DNA of 64,000 nucleotides from Demequina sp. NBRC 110054 (GCF_002090115.1 NZ_BBRK01000004.1:372001-436000), one strand, 5' to 3'. Shown: positions 24,709-35,581, numbered from the stretch's first letter. Numbers and translations are program-made. The notes: generated from the sequence alone by a model not told the origin.

Positions 24709-25040
24709 CAGTCCACCCCGTCGCCGCGATGGACGGGCACGGGGCCTAGGCCCACGGCACTCGACAGCGCGCGGTCCGCGTCGTCGAAGCCTCCGTCAAC
24801 CTGGGAGAGCACCCCCGACAGCGAGTCGAGCGTGCCGCACAACGACTCGCGACGCACGCTCCACGACGCGGCGAAGGAGGACATGGCGTCCCGCAGCCCG
24901 CTCACCTCCGCCGCGTCCCCCAGCGCGGCGCGAACCGCTCCGCAGTCAGCGTCCGCGCGCCCCAGGGAGGCCGCGACCGCACGGATGCGGGCAGCGGCCT
25001 CCCCGATAGCGTCGCCGGCGATCACCAGGTCACGAGTCAT
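24708..25040 (-). CDS. WXG100-like protein (ESX/T7SS family)
   Basis: A 110-residue all-helical protein with a central SW dipeptide (SFAASWSVRRESL) in the place of the WXG turn between two helices, and an Asp-rich C-terminal helix. Size and context fit WXG100 proteins, which form helical-hairpin dimers and are secreted by the FtsK-like ATPase. It follows the other WXG100 gene after 63 bases, with GGCGGAG before the ATG, and abuts the 464-residue gene. The two small proteins may form a heterodimer, or this one may be the partner of the larger protein. Confidence 0.7.
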   Translation of the reverse strand: MTRDLVIAGDAIGEAAARIRAVAASLGRADADCGAVRAALGDAAEVSGLRDAMSSFAASWSVRRESLCGTLDSLSGVLSQVDGGFDDADRALSSAVGLGPVPVHRGDGVD

Positions 25041-25103
25041 CGCTCCGCCTGCCGTCCAGAGGTAGCCAGGTCCAGGCTCATCGCTCCGCCTCCTACCGGC
25101 CCG

Positions 25104-25403
25104 CTACCGGCCCCGGATCGCGCTCGCGAGCGCCTCGTCGGTCTGCTGCAGCGTGTCCGCGGCGCCCCTGAGGAACTGGCTCAGTCCCTCGAGCGCCGAG
25201 ATCGCCTGCTGCGACGACGTGGTGAACGCGGTGTACTGCTCGTGGAAGGCTCCGGACGAGGAGCTCGTGACGTACCCGCCCGAGACGAGCGAGTCGATGA
25301 ACGCCTTGAGCTCAGCCAGCCGCGAGTCGATGTCTCCCTGCCCCGAGAGCAGCTGATCCGCCGCGGCGCGGATCTCGTCGTAGGTGACGGTGATGTTGGC
25401 CAT
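25104..25403 (-). CDS. WXG100 family type VII secretion target
   Basis: A 99-residue protein of typical WXG100 size. Helix one is ITVTYDEIRAAADQLLSGQ and the turn is GGYVTSSSSGAF, where Trp is replaced by aromatic Tyr/Val as in many actinobacterial members. Helix two ends with ADTLQQTDEALASAI. Such proteins are exported as folded helical hairpins and often activate the ATPase. GGGGGAG precedes the ATG. It lies 48 bases downstream of the EssC-like gene in the same operon. Confidence 0.9.
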   Translation of the reverse strand: MANITVTYDEIRAAADQLLSGQGDIDSRLAELKAFIDSLVSGGYVTSSSSGAFHEQYTAFTTSSQQAISALEGLSQFLRGAADTLQQTDEALASAIRGR

Positions 25404-25451
25404 GTTCTCCCCCTTCGTCTGATCCGCCGGTGCCGGCGGATGCCTGCGAAC

Positions 25452-28400
25452 CTACGAGCCGCGCGCCGAGCCTCCGGGGGCCCGCCTGGCTTCTGTGGAG
25501 AACAGGTGAGCGAGGAAGGGGATCTGGATAACCCGCTGACGCCCGGGCTCGATCGCGACGGCCCTGCCCGGAGGACAGTCCGCCTGCATGCGCGGCGTGC
25601 GCACCCCGAGCAGCATCTGGACGTCGGGCGGCTCCGGCGCCAGGACGATGCCGCGGCGTGCGGACCTGAGGTCGGTGGCGAGCGGGCCGGTCCACGAGTG
25701 TGAGTCCGCCTCCGCCACGACGACGTGGCCGAGCCGAAGCGCCTGCCGCAGCACCTGCGCGAGCATCGGGTCGGGCCCGCCTGGCCCCAGGTCTCCGAGG
25801 TGCTCGAGCAGCACCGTCACGGGCGCATCGTCCTCGGCGGGCCTGGCGAGCGCGGCCCCCCACCTGGCCAGGAACTCCTCCCCCGCTCCGAGCCCGGCGT
25901 GCGAGTCGGTCCACGCCGCGAGCGCGCCCAGGGACGAGCGCCGGGGAGACAGGTGCACGAGGCACGCGTCCGCATCCGCGGCTCGGGCAGCGTGCCCGAC
26001 CCAGGCGAGAGCCGCGGTGCGCCCAGAGCCCGCGGGGCCGGCGATGACGAGCGAGCGCTCAAGCGAGAGGCCCGTCGGCGCGAGGGTGGACTCGTCGATC
26101 CCGAGGACGGGCAGCCCGTCGACGTCCGACGGAAGGGACGCCGGAGCGACGACCCTGGGCATACGCGGCACGGGGCGTGCCCGGGATCTCGACCGACGGC
26201 CGAGCTCCGCGAGGGCCTGGGCCTGCGCGTCGAGGCGAGGCGAGCCGCCTGGCACCCCGAGCTGGGCCTCGAGCCCGCTCGCAGCGTCGAGGACCCGACC
26301 CGGCGGAGCGTCGGGCGGCAGCCGACGCGCACGCAGGCCAGCGAGCGCGTACTCCGCATCGTCCCCGGCGCGCAGCAGCAGGAGCCGGGTCGTGAGCGAG
26401 CGCAGCGAGGTGTGCACTGCACCGCTGCGCTCCGCCGTCATCGCGACGTGCACGCCTGCGGCGGGGCCATCCGCGACGAGTTCCCGCAAGTCCTCCCACG
26501 CCTGCTCGCGTCCGGGCACATGCAGGCATTCGGCCTGCAGCTGGGCCGCTCCGTCGATCAGGAGCACCACGCGGGGAAGAGCCCCCTCCGCGTCCTCGGG
26601 AGGCTCGCGGCGACGACGCCGCACCTCGCCCGCCAGGTCGCCCAGGAGCCTCCGGAGCCTCTCGGTGTCGGAGGCCTCGATCACGTCGCCCACCTGCGGG
26701 AGCCCGTGCAGGGGCGACAGCCCGCCGCCTCCCGAGTCGATGCCGTACAGGTGCGTCGGCCTTCCGCCCGCGGCGCGCGCCGACGCCGCGGCGATGGTCC
26801 TCAGTGCGGTCGAGGCCCCTGCACCTGGGCCGCCGACGATCAGCAGCGCACCCTCGGTCGCGAGGTTCCACACGAGGGGAGCCTGACGCTGGTGCTGGGG
26901 CTCGTCGACGAGCCCTAGCACGAGTGCATCGCCGCCGCGCGGCAGGTCCTCGAGCGCAAGGGACGCGGGCAGCTCGTCGAGCCACGGGCGACGCACACGG
27001 CAGCCACCGACGAGCGCGCTCGCCGTCCGCAGCGCCTCGACGACTCTCGCCGCGTCGGTGTCGAAGGTCGGCGGGCGCGCGTCGCGGGCCGGCTCCGGCC
27101 AGTCCCGCCTCACGCCCATGCCTACGTCGGCCACCCCGATCTCGGGACCGGGCATCGCCTCGGCGGATCGGGCCCCTCCGAACGCCGAGTGGAAGCGTCT
27201 CAGCGGCCCGGCGCCGGACCGCACGAGCACGCGCCCGGGGATCGCTGGGTCAAGATGCGCCGCGGCGCCCACGCCCAGCACATCGCGCGAGTCCGACTCG
27301 TCCGCCACGCGCAGCGCGAGACGGAGGTTGGTGTTCGCGCGGAGGTTGTCGCGGATGACCCCGGCCGGACGCTGGGTGGCCATGATGAGGTGGAGCCCGA
27401 GGGACCTGCCACGCTGCGCGATGTCGACCACCCCGTCGAGGAAGGCGGGGACCTCGGCGGCGAGCGTCGCGAACTCGTCGAGGACGACCACGAGGCGAGG
27501 GGTCGCTGGCCCACCGGACTCGTGCAGGGCGTCGAGATCCTTGGCCCCGGCGGCGGAGAGCAGGCGCTCGCGATGGGACAGCTCGGCGCGCAGCGACAGG
27601 AGCACGCGGTCCGCGAGCCGAGGCTCGAGGTCCGTCACGAGACCCACCGTGTGCGGCAGCCCCACGCACTCCGCGAAGGCAGCACCGCCCTTGTAGTCGA
27701 CGAGCAGGAAGGTCACCTCTCGAGGCCCGTGCGCACAGGCCATGCCGAGGATCCACGCCTGAAGCAGCTCGGACTTGCCGGCTCCGGTCGTGCCGCCGAT
27801 GAGCGCGTGCGGGCCCTCGCGGACCAGGTCGAGGTAGAACGGGGCGTGCCCCGCGTGGCCGATGAGCGCCCGAAGCGACCCTCGACCTCCGTGCGGGGCC
27901 GTGGCCCGCCACCGCGCCGCATGCACGCTCGGATCGAGCACGTCCACGCCGTGGAGCGGGACCAGCGGCGCCTCGCGAGGCAGGTCCTCCTGAGCCGAGG
28001 CGACCGCGGCCGCGTCGACGAGCGGGGCGAGGAGGCGTGCGGTGGCCTCCGCGTCCGCGTCGGTCGCCGCCTCGACACGCACATGCGTCGGAGATCCGCC
28101 ACGCAGGACGTCCATGACGAGCCCGCCACCGTCGTCGTGCGTCACCAGGACGATGCGGCACGCGCCTGGCACGAGCGAGGTCAGGTCCGCGACCCACACG
28201 ACGTGGACGCCGACGTCCGCGCCCCGCTCGGCGAGCCGTACGAGGCGGGAGCGCTCCGAGGGATCCCGCGCATCGACGATCACAACGACGGAGGGGGTCC
28301 CCGGGACGCCCCCGCGGGGCTCGCGATCCGCGGTGCGCGGGGTCGGCCCGACGGCGCCGATCGAGCCGCCAGACCTCGCCGAGACGAGGCGTTCAAGCGC

Positions 28401-29804
28401 CTCGAGCAGGTCGGCGCGGGCGCGGCCGGCAGCGACGGCGGGGCATCCGAGCATCCCCTCTCCCGCTTTGGCGTGCGGGAGCCATCTGGTCCACCTCCAC
28501 GGGTCCTCGGCCTCCTCCGGACCGGCGAGGACCGCGAGCGCACAGTCGGAGGGTGCGTGCAGGATCGCCACCTGGAGCACCACGGCCCGAGCCGCATCTG
28601 TCGCCCGGGGACCCGCGATACCCACCGCGCCGCAGACGTCGAGCGAGGCGATCACGGGCGCGTCGGGCACGGTCGCGAATCGCGCGGCGAGAGCGGCGAC
28701 CCGCTCCCGTGCGTCCGCGAGCGCTCTTCCCCCGGGGCGGGCCGACGGAGGAGCGTGCGCGCGCACGTGCCCCGTGCCGAGGCGCAGGGCCAGGAAGCGC
28801 GGATGCTCGGGCCTCCTGGTCCACAGCATCGGGCCGCGCTCTGCGGCCGCACGACAGGTCGCCACGGTCGGCGGAGACCGCTCCTCGAGCGCCTTCCTCT
28901 CCTCGGGGACGCGCGCCGCGAGGAGCCTCTCCGCCTCGCCAAGCTCGGCCTCGAAATCCTCGCGCATCGCCGCGAGCCTGCGGCGCCGCTCGCCCCGCGC
29001 ATCGAGCACTCCGGCGATCATCATGAGCGGGGACATCACGACGAAGACGAGCGAGATCGCACGCCCGGTGACGGCGAACATCGCCATGCCCATGAGCGCG
29101 GGGGCGAGCAGCGCGGCGCGCGGCATCCCTCGCGGCTCCGGCTCCGACGGCGGCTCGGGAAGATCGATCGGCTCGGACGGCACAAGCGGCATGGGCAGCG
29201 GCCGCGCGATCACCACGTCGCCGACCTCCCGCGGCTCTGCGTCGTCGCCCGAGGCCGCTCCAAGCCGCAGCGTCGTACCGCCGACCGACACCTCGTCGCC
29301 CTCGCCCAACGGGGCTCGGGTGGCCGCGGTGCCGGCGACCGCGAGCCCCAGCGACGACCCGAGGTCGTGGATCTCGATGCCCACGCCGACGTGGATCGCG
29401 GCGTGCCGACCGGCGACGAGCGGATCGGTCAGCCGGACCGCGGAGCCCGGGTCGCGCCCCACGACGTTGACGCCTCGTCGCAGTGGGAAGACGGTGCCGG
29501 CGTCGGGGCCGGAGACCGCCCGCACCGCGGCGGCGGCCGGCGCATGCCCCTCCGACGGGGCCGCGACGACGCATACCTCGTCCCCCGACCGCAGGCCCGC
29601 CGCGTGCACATCGCAGGCCGGGTCGAGCATCGTCCATTCCGCGCCGGAGCCGCGTGACAGCGGGAGCAGGCGCAGCGTGACGCCCTCCCCCTCGGGCCTC
29701 CGGCCGAGGCGCCGCGCGAGGTCGACGACGCTCGCCCCATCGGCGAGCGTGACGCTGACCATGCGCGCACGCTCCCCCTCCCGCAGTGTCAGCAGCAGAT
29801 CCAT
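25452..29804 (-). CDS. Type VII secretion FtsK/SpoIIIE-type ATPase with FHA domain (EssC/EccC-like)
   Basis: A 1450-residue motor protein. Order: a ubiquitin-like/FHA N-terminus (FHA near residues 95-190, NVVGRDPGSAVRLTD and VAGRHAAIH), a membrane hairpin at about 230-285, then three FtsK ATPase modules. Module 1 is intact: Walker A GGTTGAGKSELLQ with K677 and Walker B LVVVLDEFATL. Module 2 has GGPGAGAST and LLIDGAAQL, and module 3 GPAGSGRTA; both lack the Walker Lys and look inactive, as reported for EccC/EssC. ATG 29804 has GGAGG upstream. It leads the operon with two WXG100-like proteins and two unknowns. No other secretion components lie nearby. Confidence 0.92.
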   Translation of the reverse strand: MDLLLTLREGERARMVSVTLADGASVVDLARRLGRRPEGEGVTLRLLPLSRGSGAEWTMLDPACDVHAAGLRSGDEVCVVAAPSEGHAPAAAAVRAVSGPDAGTVFPLRRGVNVVGRDPGSAVRLTDPLVAGRHAAIHVGVGIEIHDLGSSLGLAVAGTAATRAPLGEGDEVSVGGTTLRLGAASGDDAEPREVGDVVIARPLPMPLVPSEPIDLPEPPSEPEPRGMPRAALLAPALMGMAMFAVTGRAISLVFVVMSPLMMIAGVLDARGERRRRLAAMREDFEAELGEAERLLAARVPEERKALEERSPPTVATCRAAAERGPMLWTRRPEHPRFLALRLGTGHVRAHAPPSARPGGRALADARERVAALAARFATVPDAPVIASLDVCGAVGIAGPRATDAARAVVLQVAILHAPSDCALAVLAGPEEAEDPWRWTRWLPHAKAGEGMLGCPAVAAGRARADLLEALERLVSARSGGSIGAVGPTPRTADREPRGGVPGTPSVVVIVDARDPSERSRLVRLAERGADVGVHVVWVADLTSLVPGACRIVLVTHDDGGGLVMDVLRGGSPTHVRVEAATDADAEATARLLAPLVDAAAVASAQEDLPREAPLVPLHGVDVLDPSVHAARWRATAPHGGRGSLRALIGHAGHAPFYLDLVREGPHALIGGTTGAGKSELLQAWILGMACAHGPREVTFLLVDYKGGAAFAECVGLPHTVGLVTDLEPRLADRVLLSLRAELSHRERLLSAAGAKDLDALHESGGPATPRLVVVLDEFATLAAEVPAFLDGVVDIAQRGRSLGLHLIMATQRPAGVIRDNLRANTNLRLALRVADESDSRDVLGVGAAAHLDPAIPGRVLVRSGAGPLRRFHSAFGGARSAEAMPGPEIGVADVGMGVRRDWPEPARDARPPTFDTDAARVVEALRTASALVGGCRVRRPWLDELPASLALEDLPRGGDALVLGLVDEPQHQRQAPLVWNLATEGALLIVGGPGAGASTALRTIAAASARAAGGRPTHLYGIDSGGGGLSPLHGLPQVGDVIEASDTERLRRLLGDLAGEVRRRRREPPEDAEGALPRVVLLIDGAAQLQAECLHVPGREQAWEDLRELVADGPAAGVHVAMTAERSGAVHTSLRSLTTRLLLLRAGDDAEYALAGLRARRLPPDAPPGRVLDAASGLEAQLGVPGGSPRLDAQAQALAELGRRSRSRARPVPRMPRVVAPASLPSDVDGLPVLGIDESTLAPTGLSLERSLVIAGPAGSGRTAALAWVGHAARAADADACLVHLSPRRSSLGALAAWTDSHAGLGAGEEFLARWGAALARPAEDDAPVTVLLEHLGDLGPGGPDPMLAQVLRQALRLGHVVVAEADSHSWTGPLATDLRSARRGIVLAPEPPDVQMLLGVRTPRMQADCPPGRAVAIEPGRQRVIQIPFLAHLFSTEARRAPGGSARGS

Positions 29805-29832
29805 GGCGCCCTCCGGCTCGTCGCACGGGCCG

Positions 29833-29838
29833 ACGGTA
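29833..29838 (-). promoter_or_regulatory. Possible -10 (TACCGT) of the type VII secretion operon
   Basis: On the minus strand TACCGT lies 28 bases before the EssC-like start, which has its own GGAGG site, fitting a short leader. It shares the 147-base divergent region with the sensor-kinase promoter at 29940. Confidence 0.35.
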
Positions 29839-29939
29839 GCCAGGCAGAGGAGCCGAGCTCCGGGCCCCGCACGCATCTGTGGACAGCCGACTTGGGGCTC
29901 CACGGCTGTGAGTCCCTGGGGAAGGAGGGCCCTCACGGC

Positions 29940-29945
29940 TAGCCT
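29940..29945 (+). promoter_or_regulatory. -10 hexamer TAGCCT of a leaderless promoter
   Basis: TAGCCT sits six bases before GTG 29952 of the sensor kinase, with no ribosome site between. This favours a leaderless message starting at the GTG. Confidence 0.5.
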
Positions 29946-29951
29946 GACCTC

Positions 29952-31229
29952 GTGGACCTCAAGATGCCTCGCCTGCCGGACGTGCTCGTCGCGGTCGCGA
30001 TGCTCGTGCTGTCCGTCGTGACCGTGCTCGCCTCCGACCCGGCGGCCGAGACCGGCGGGCACCCCATGGACGCGATCGGCTACGTCCTCATCGCGCTGCA
30101 GGTCGCGCCGCTCGCGTTCCGCCAGCGCTACCCGCGCGCGGTCATGTGGGCGAGCATGCTGTTCTGGGTCATCTCCGCGGGCATCGGCTACGTCGACAAC
30201 CCGGCGATGCTCGCGATCTACATCGCGCTGTACGGCGTCGCGTCGTATCTGCCGCCCCGGCAGGCGCTCATGCACATCGGCTCGGCCACGGCCGTGATGT
30301 TCTTCTGGATCACCGTCGGCTTCCTGGTCACCGACTACGTGTCCGCGTGGTCGTACGCGTCCGCGGCGCTCGCGGTCGCCGTCCCCGTCGGCATGGGCTT
30401 CACCGACTACCGTCGCCGCGAGCGCCTGACCGAGCTCGAGCTCGACGCCCAGCGGCGCAAGCAGGCCGAGCGCCTCGCCGCGGCCGACGCGGTGCGCGCC
30501 GAGCGGGCCCGCATCGCGCGCGAGCTGCACGACGTCGTGGCGCACGAGATGACGGTGATGACGCTGCAGGCCGAGGGCGCGCGCCGGCGCGCCTCGAAGG
30601 ACGATCCCGTCCTCGCCGAGGCGCTCGGCACCATCTCCGACTCGGGCCGCAAGGGCCTCGCGGAGATGCAGCGCATGATCGGGGTGCTCCGCACGTCCGA
30701 GCGCGAGGCCGAGGACGAGGCCGCCGAGCTCACGGGGCGCACCCGCAGGACGGGCCTCGTGGGCGCGCTGCCGGGCGACGAGTTCGCGCCGATGCCGTCG
30801 CTCGCCGCGATCCCCGACCTCGCCCAGCAGGTCGAGGACGCGGGCCTTCCCGTCACCCTCAGCATCACCGGGACCACGCACGTCCCCGCGGGCGTGGAGC
30901 TCAGCGCCTACCGCATCGTCCAGGAGTCGCTCACGAACGCCCTCAAGTACGCGGGACCGGGCGCGCACGCGACCGTGACGCTCACCCGCAGCGCCGACCG
31001 GGTCACGATCGACGTCGAGGACGACGGCCGCGGCACGATCTCGGACGCCGCGAGCTCGAGCGGCGGGCACGGGCTCGCCGGCATGCGCGAGCGCGTCGCG
31101 CAGTTCGGCGGCACGATCGAGCTGGGGCCCCGCAAGGGCGGCGGCTTCTCGGTCCACGCTATGCTTCCGGTCACCGACGACCAGGTGCGCGCGAGCGTGG
31201 CGCGCGGTCGAGCCAAGGGGAACCGATGA
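29952..31229 (+). CDS. Sensor histidine kinase, NarL-partner (HisKA_3) type
   Basis: A 425-residue kinase. About five membrane spans occupy residues 10-150 with little extracytoplasmic sequence, typical of intramembrane-sensing kinases next to ABC transporters. A coiled linker (ELELDAQRRKQAERLAAADA) leads to the HisKA_3 box with phospho-acceptor H193 in ARELHDVVAHEM. The ATPase domain has ESLTNALKYAG, VEDDGRG and GHGLAGMRERV. GTG 29952 follows a TAGCCT -10 by six bases. Its stop overlaps the regulator start (ATGA). Such systems often respond to cell-envelope stress and control the adjacent ABC genes. Confidence 0.93.
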   Translation: MDLKMPRLPDVLVAVAMLVLSVVTVLASDPAAETGGHPMDAIGYVLIALQVAPLAFRQRYPRAVMWASMLFWVISAGIGYVDNPAMLAIYIALYGVASYLPPRQALMHIGSATAVMFFWITVGFLVTDYVSAWSYASAALAVAVPVGMGFTDYRRRERLTELELDAQRRKQAERLAAADAVRAERARIARELHDVVAHEMTVMTLQAEGARRRASKDDPVLAEALGTISDSGRKGLAEMQRMIGVLRTSEREAEDEAAELTGRTRRTGLVGALPGDEFAPMPSLAAIPDLAQQVEDAGLPVTLSITGTTHVPAGVELSAYRIVQESLTNALKYAGPGAHATVTLTRSADRVTIDVEDDGRGTISDAASSSGGHGLAGMRERVAQFGGTIELGPRKGGGFSVHAMLPVTDDQVRASVARGRAKGNR

Positions 31230-31942
31230 TCAAGGTGGCGCTGGTCGACGACCAGCAGATGGTGCGCGTCGGGCTCAGGATGATCCTCGAGTCCGAGGGC
31301 GACATCGAGGTGTGCTGCGAGGCCTCGTCCGGCCAGCAGGCGCTCGACCTCGCCGCCCAGCACGACGCGGACGTCGTCCTCATGGACGTCCGCATGCCGG
31401 GGATGGACGGCATCGCGACCACCCGCGAGCTCATCACGCGCCACCCCACCGCCCGCGTCGTCATCCTCACCACCTTCGACGACGACGAGTACGTGTACGA
31501 GGCGCTGCGCGCCGGCGCGTCAGGGTTCCTCCTGAAGAGCGCCGAGGGCGACGCGCTCGTCGACGCGGTCCGCGTGGTCGCGGGCGGCGAGGCGCTGCTC
31601 GCCCCCGAGGTCACCCGGCGCGTCATCGAGCGGTTCGCGACCTCCTCCTCAGGACCGACCACGGCTGCGTCTCCGGTCGCCGCGTCCGAGCCCGCACCCG
31701 CGCCGGACGCACCCCACCAGCCGTCGCCCGAGGCGATCGGCGACCTCTCCGACCGCGAGGTCGAGGTGCTCCAGCTCATGGCGCGAGGGCTGTCGAATCA
31801 GGAGATCGCCTCGGAGCTGTTCGTCTCGAACACCACGGTGAAGACCCACGTGAGCCACATCCTCACGAAGCTCGGGGTGCGCGACCGCGTGCAGGCCGTG
31901 GTCGAGGCCTACGACTCCGGCATCGTCCTGCCTCGAGGCTGA
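31226..31942 (+). CDS. Response regulator, NarL/FixJ (LuxR-type HTH) family
   Basis: A 238-residue regulator. The receiver domain has D8-D9, phospho-acceptor D54 in VVLMDVRMPGMDG, the Thr in ILTTF and K104-region LLKSAEG. A Pro/Ala/Ser linker (about residues 138-170) leads to the LuxR-type HTH (LSDREVEVLQLMARGLSN, then NTTVKTHVSHILTKLGV). It is coupled to the kinase and stands 171 bases upstream of the first of two paralogous ABC units, the obvious targets. Confidence 0.95.
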   Translation: MIKVALVDDQQMVRVGLRMILESEGDIEVCCEASSGQQALDLAAQHDADVVLMDVRMPGMDGIATTRELITRHPTARVVILTTFDDDEYVYEALRAGASGFLLKSAEGDALVDAVRVVAGGEALLAPEVTRRVIERFATSSSGPTTAASPVAASEPAPAPDAPHQPSPEAIGDLSDREVEVLQLMARGLSNQEIASELFVSNTTVKTHVSHILTKLGVRDRVQAVVEAYDSGIVLPRG

Positions 31943-32055
31943 CGGCTCAGGGGACACCCCCACTCGTCCCCCATGGGGACGCCCCTCCGTCCCCGAGAAA
32001 CATGGGGGTCCTCAACCCTCCCTTTGGGCGATGACCCACCCGCACGGGGGTGCGG

Positions 32056-32075
32056 ACACTGAACCCATCACGATC
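32056..32075 (+). promoter_or_regulatory. Conserved promoter element of the first MacB-like ABC unit
   Basis: ACACTGAACCCATCACGATC matches 35582-35601 at 17 of 20 positions, and both lie at the same distance (38 and 39 bases) before the ATPase start. Both units also have GGGGACA followed by a C-tract further upstream (31950 and 35500). The shared element probably includes the -10 region and/or a response-regulator site. Confidence 0.55.
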
Positions 32076-32113
32076 CTTCGCGGACTGGCCGCAGGATCTG
32101 AAGGGGGAACAGC

Positions 32114-32877
<764 letters not shown>

Positions 32878-32878
<1 letters not shown>

Positions 32879-35415
32879 TGTTCCGCCTCGCCTACAGATC
32901 CGTCCGCCACAATCCCAAGCGGATGCTGCTGACCGCGGTCGCGGTCGCGCTCGGCGTCGCACTCGTCTCCACGACGCTCACCCTCACCAACGCCCTGTCG
33001 AGCGGCTTCGACGACCTGTTCGCCGAGACGGCCGGCACGACGGACGTCGCGGTCGAGGCGGTCGACTCCACGACCGCGGACGACGACATGTGGGCCGGCG
33101 CCGGGGAGATCCTCACGGCCGCCGAGGTCTCCGCGATCGAGGCGGTCGACGGGGTCGATGGCGTCTACGGAGGCCTCATGGTCGACGGCACGGTGCTGCC
33201 GTCCGGCTACGAGGCTGACGGCTCGATGATGGCCGGCGCCTCCGCGCCGACCATCCTCTACAACTGGTGGGGGCTCCCCGAGGTCGACAAGGCGACGCTC
33301 ATCGAGGGGTCCGCTCCGACCTCTGACGCCGCCATCGTCCTGGATGTCGACTCCGTGGAGAAGCTCCAGTACTCGCTCGGCGACACCGTCGAGATCGCCA
33401 CCGAGGACGGCATCGAGAAGTTCACGCTCGTCGGGCTCGTCCGCTTCGGGGAGTCCAACTCTCTCCAGACCGCAACGCTCGGATACATGACCGAGGCTCG
33501 CGCGCACGAGATCACCGGGGAGGCTGGGTACCAGGAGGCACTCGTCATCACCGAGGACGGCGCCGACAATGACGCCGTCGCGTCCGAGATCTCCACGATG
33601 ATCCCCGAGGGCACGCGTGCGGTCACAGGCGAGCAGCTCCAGGCCGAGCAGTCCGAGAGCTTCGACAGCATGCTCCAATACATCGACATCTTCGCGATCA
33701 CCTTTGCGCTGATCGCGCTGTTCGTCGGCTCGTACATCATCGTCAACACGTTCCGGATCGTCGTCACCCAGCGGACGCGCGAGTTCGGGCTGATGCGCGC
33801 CATCGGCGTGACCGGCGGCCAGGTGCTGCGCACGGTGCTGCTCGAGGCCGTCGTGATCGCGGCGGTCGCAGCGACGCTCGGCATCGGGCTCGGCTACGTG
33901 GGAGCGCTCGGGATGGCCGCGATCGCGGAGAGCTTCGTCGGGGACATCTTCGGCGCCGTGACGCTTCCGCTCGACGCGGTGCTGTGGAGCTACGGCCTCG
34001 CCACGCTCGTCACGCTCGTCTCAGCGCTGCTACCCGCGATCCACGCCTCATCGATCGCACCTATGGAGGCGCTGCGGGAGGCCGCGACCGAGTCGAAGAA
34101 GCCGCTCAGACTCCGCAACGTCGTCGGAGCTGCGATCTCTGCTCTGGGCGTCGCCGGCATCGTCGTCGGTCTCTACGCGGACCTGGACATGCCCTACGTG
34201 TACGTCGGGATCGGCGCCATGGCGCTCGTCATCGGAGTCACGCTGCTCGCCGCCCAGGTGCTCGTGCCGCTCGCCTTCGGACTCCGGGATCTGCTCACGC
34301 GTGTCTTCAAGATCGACGGCAAGCTCGCCGCTAACAACATCCGGCGCGAGCCGCGCCGCTCGGCGAACACGGCAGCCGCGCTCATGATCGGCGTGATGCT
34401 GCTCGCCCTCGTGTCGACCTTCACCGAATCGCTCAAGTCCGTTGTCACCGCCGAGTTCGACCAGATGTCGGCCGACCTCTTCGTCGCGGACTCGCAGGGC
34501 GGCGACGTGCCGCAGGGCGCACTCGACATCGTCGCGGGAGCAGCAGGGGTCGATCTCGTGACCTCCGTGGGGCTCACCACCGTCGACTACGACGGGGAGA
34601 CCCTGGGCCTGGTCGCGGTGGACGCTGCGACCACGGAGCTCGCCTTCGACGAGGACCCCGACAACGACCTCACGGAGCTCGCAGACGGTGGCGTCTTCAT
34701 CGCGCCTGACCTCCAGGAGCAGGGGCTCGAGGTCGGCGACGAGGTCACGCTCACCGGTGCGTCAGGGACGGCAACTCTCGAGGTCACAGGACTCGTGAAC
34801 TCGTCCGAGGACGGCTCGTTCTGGGTCGACTGGTCGACCGCGGATGCGCTCGACGAGGACCTCGGCGTCTACCAGTCGCTCGTGATGCTCGAGGACGGCG
34901 CCGACGTCGACGAGGTCCAGTCGGCGATCCTCGACCGCTTCACCGAGGAGTACCCGCTCGTCGCTCTCCAGCAGCCCGACCAGCTCACTCAGCTCGCGAC
35001 GTCGTTCATCGACATGATCCTCGGGGTGATCTCGGCGCTGCTCGGCGCCGCCCTCGTGATCGCGATCCTCGGAGTGGCGAACACGCTGCTCCTGTCGGTG
35101 GCCGAGCGCACCCGAGAGATCGGCTTGCTGAGGGCCGTGGGCGTGAGGCGCTCGTCGGTATGGCGCATGATCACGATCGAGTCGATGGTCATGGCGATCT
35201 TCGGCACGGTCCTCGGGATGGTGCTCGGCGTCGGCCTCGGCGCGGCTCTCGTCAAGGCGCTCGCGGAGTTCGGCTTCGGCACCGTGACCATCCCGTGGGC
35301 CTGGCTTGCCTTGTACACGGTCGGCGCAGCGCTGGCGGGGGTCATGGCGGCGGTCTGGCCCGCCCAGCGGGCGTCGCGCATGGACATCCTTGAGGCGGTG
35401 GCCGCCGACGGCTGA
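32878..35415 (+). CDS. ABC transporter permease with two FtsX domains, copy 1
   Basis: An 845-residue permease. The N-terminal MFRLAYRSVRHNPKRMLLTA leads to the first span, then a large extracytoplasmic domain of about 240 residues. Three spans follow with the FtsX core (VNTFRIVVTQRTREFGLMRAI), then more spans, a second extracytoplasmic domain (about residues 500-690) and a second FtsX core (NTLLLSVAERTREIGLLRAV). This doubled architecture is common in actinobacterial exporters or substrate-shuttling complexes. Translation is coupled to the ATPase. It probably moves or releases an envelope-active compound; a role in antimicrobial-peptide resistance is inferred from the kinase context. Confidence 0.9.
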
Positions 35416-35429
35416 TCTCCGGCCGTCCT

Positions 35430-35461
35430 GGGCCCCCCGGAGCTGCGGCTCCTGGGGGCCC
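35430..35461 (+). terminator. Terminator after the first MacB-like ABC unit
   Basis: GGGCCCCC plus GGAGC pairs with GCTCC plus GGGGGCCC around a TGCG loop, followed by TTCGTCGTC. It separates the two tandem ABC units, so each probably has its own promoter. Confidence 0.75.
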
Positions 35462-35581
35462 TTCGTCGTCCTCGCGGCCCGTCCGGAGCGTGCGCACTCG
35501 GGGACAACCCCCGCATCGTCCCTGCGAACGAGCGCGCAGAACCGTCCTATCGGACGATGCCGTGAGCGCCCCGCCGTGGCC

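Noticed and set aside
29805..31157. N-terminal extension of the EssC-like reading frame by about 450 residues on the minus strand
   Set aside because: It is antisense to the sensor kinase and regulator genes, has no recognised domain, and ATG 29804 has an ideal GGAGG site right before the ubiquitin/FHA-like start.
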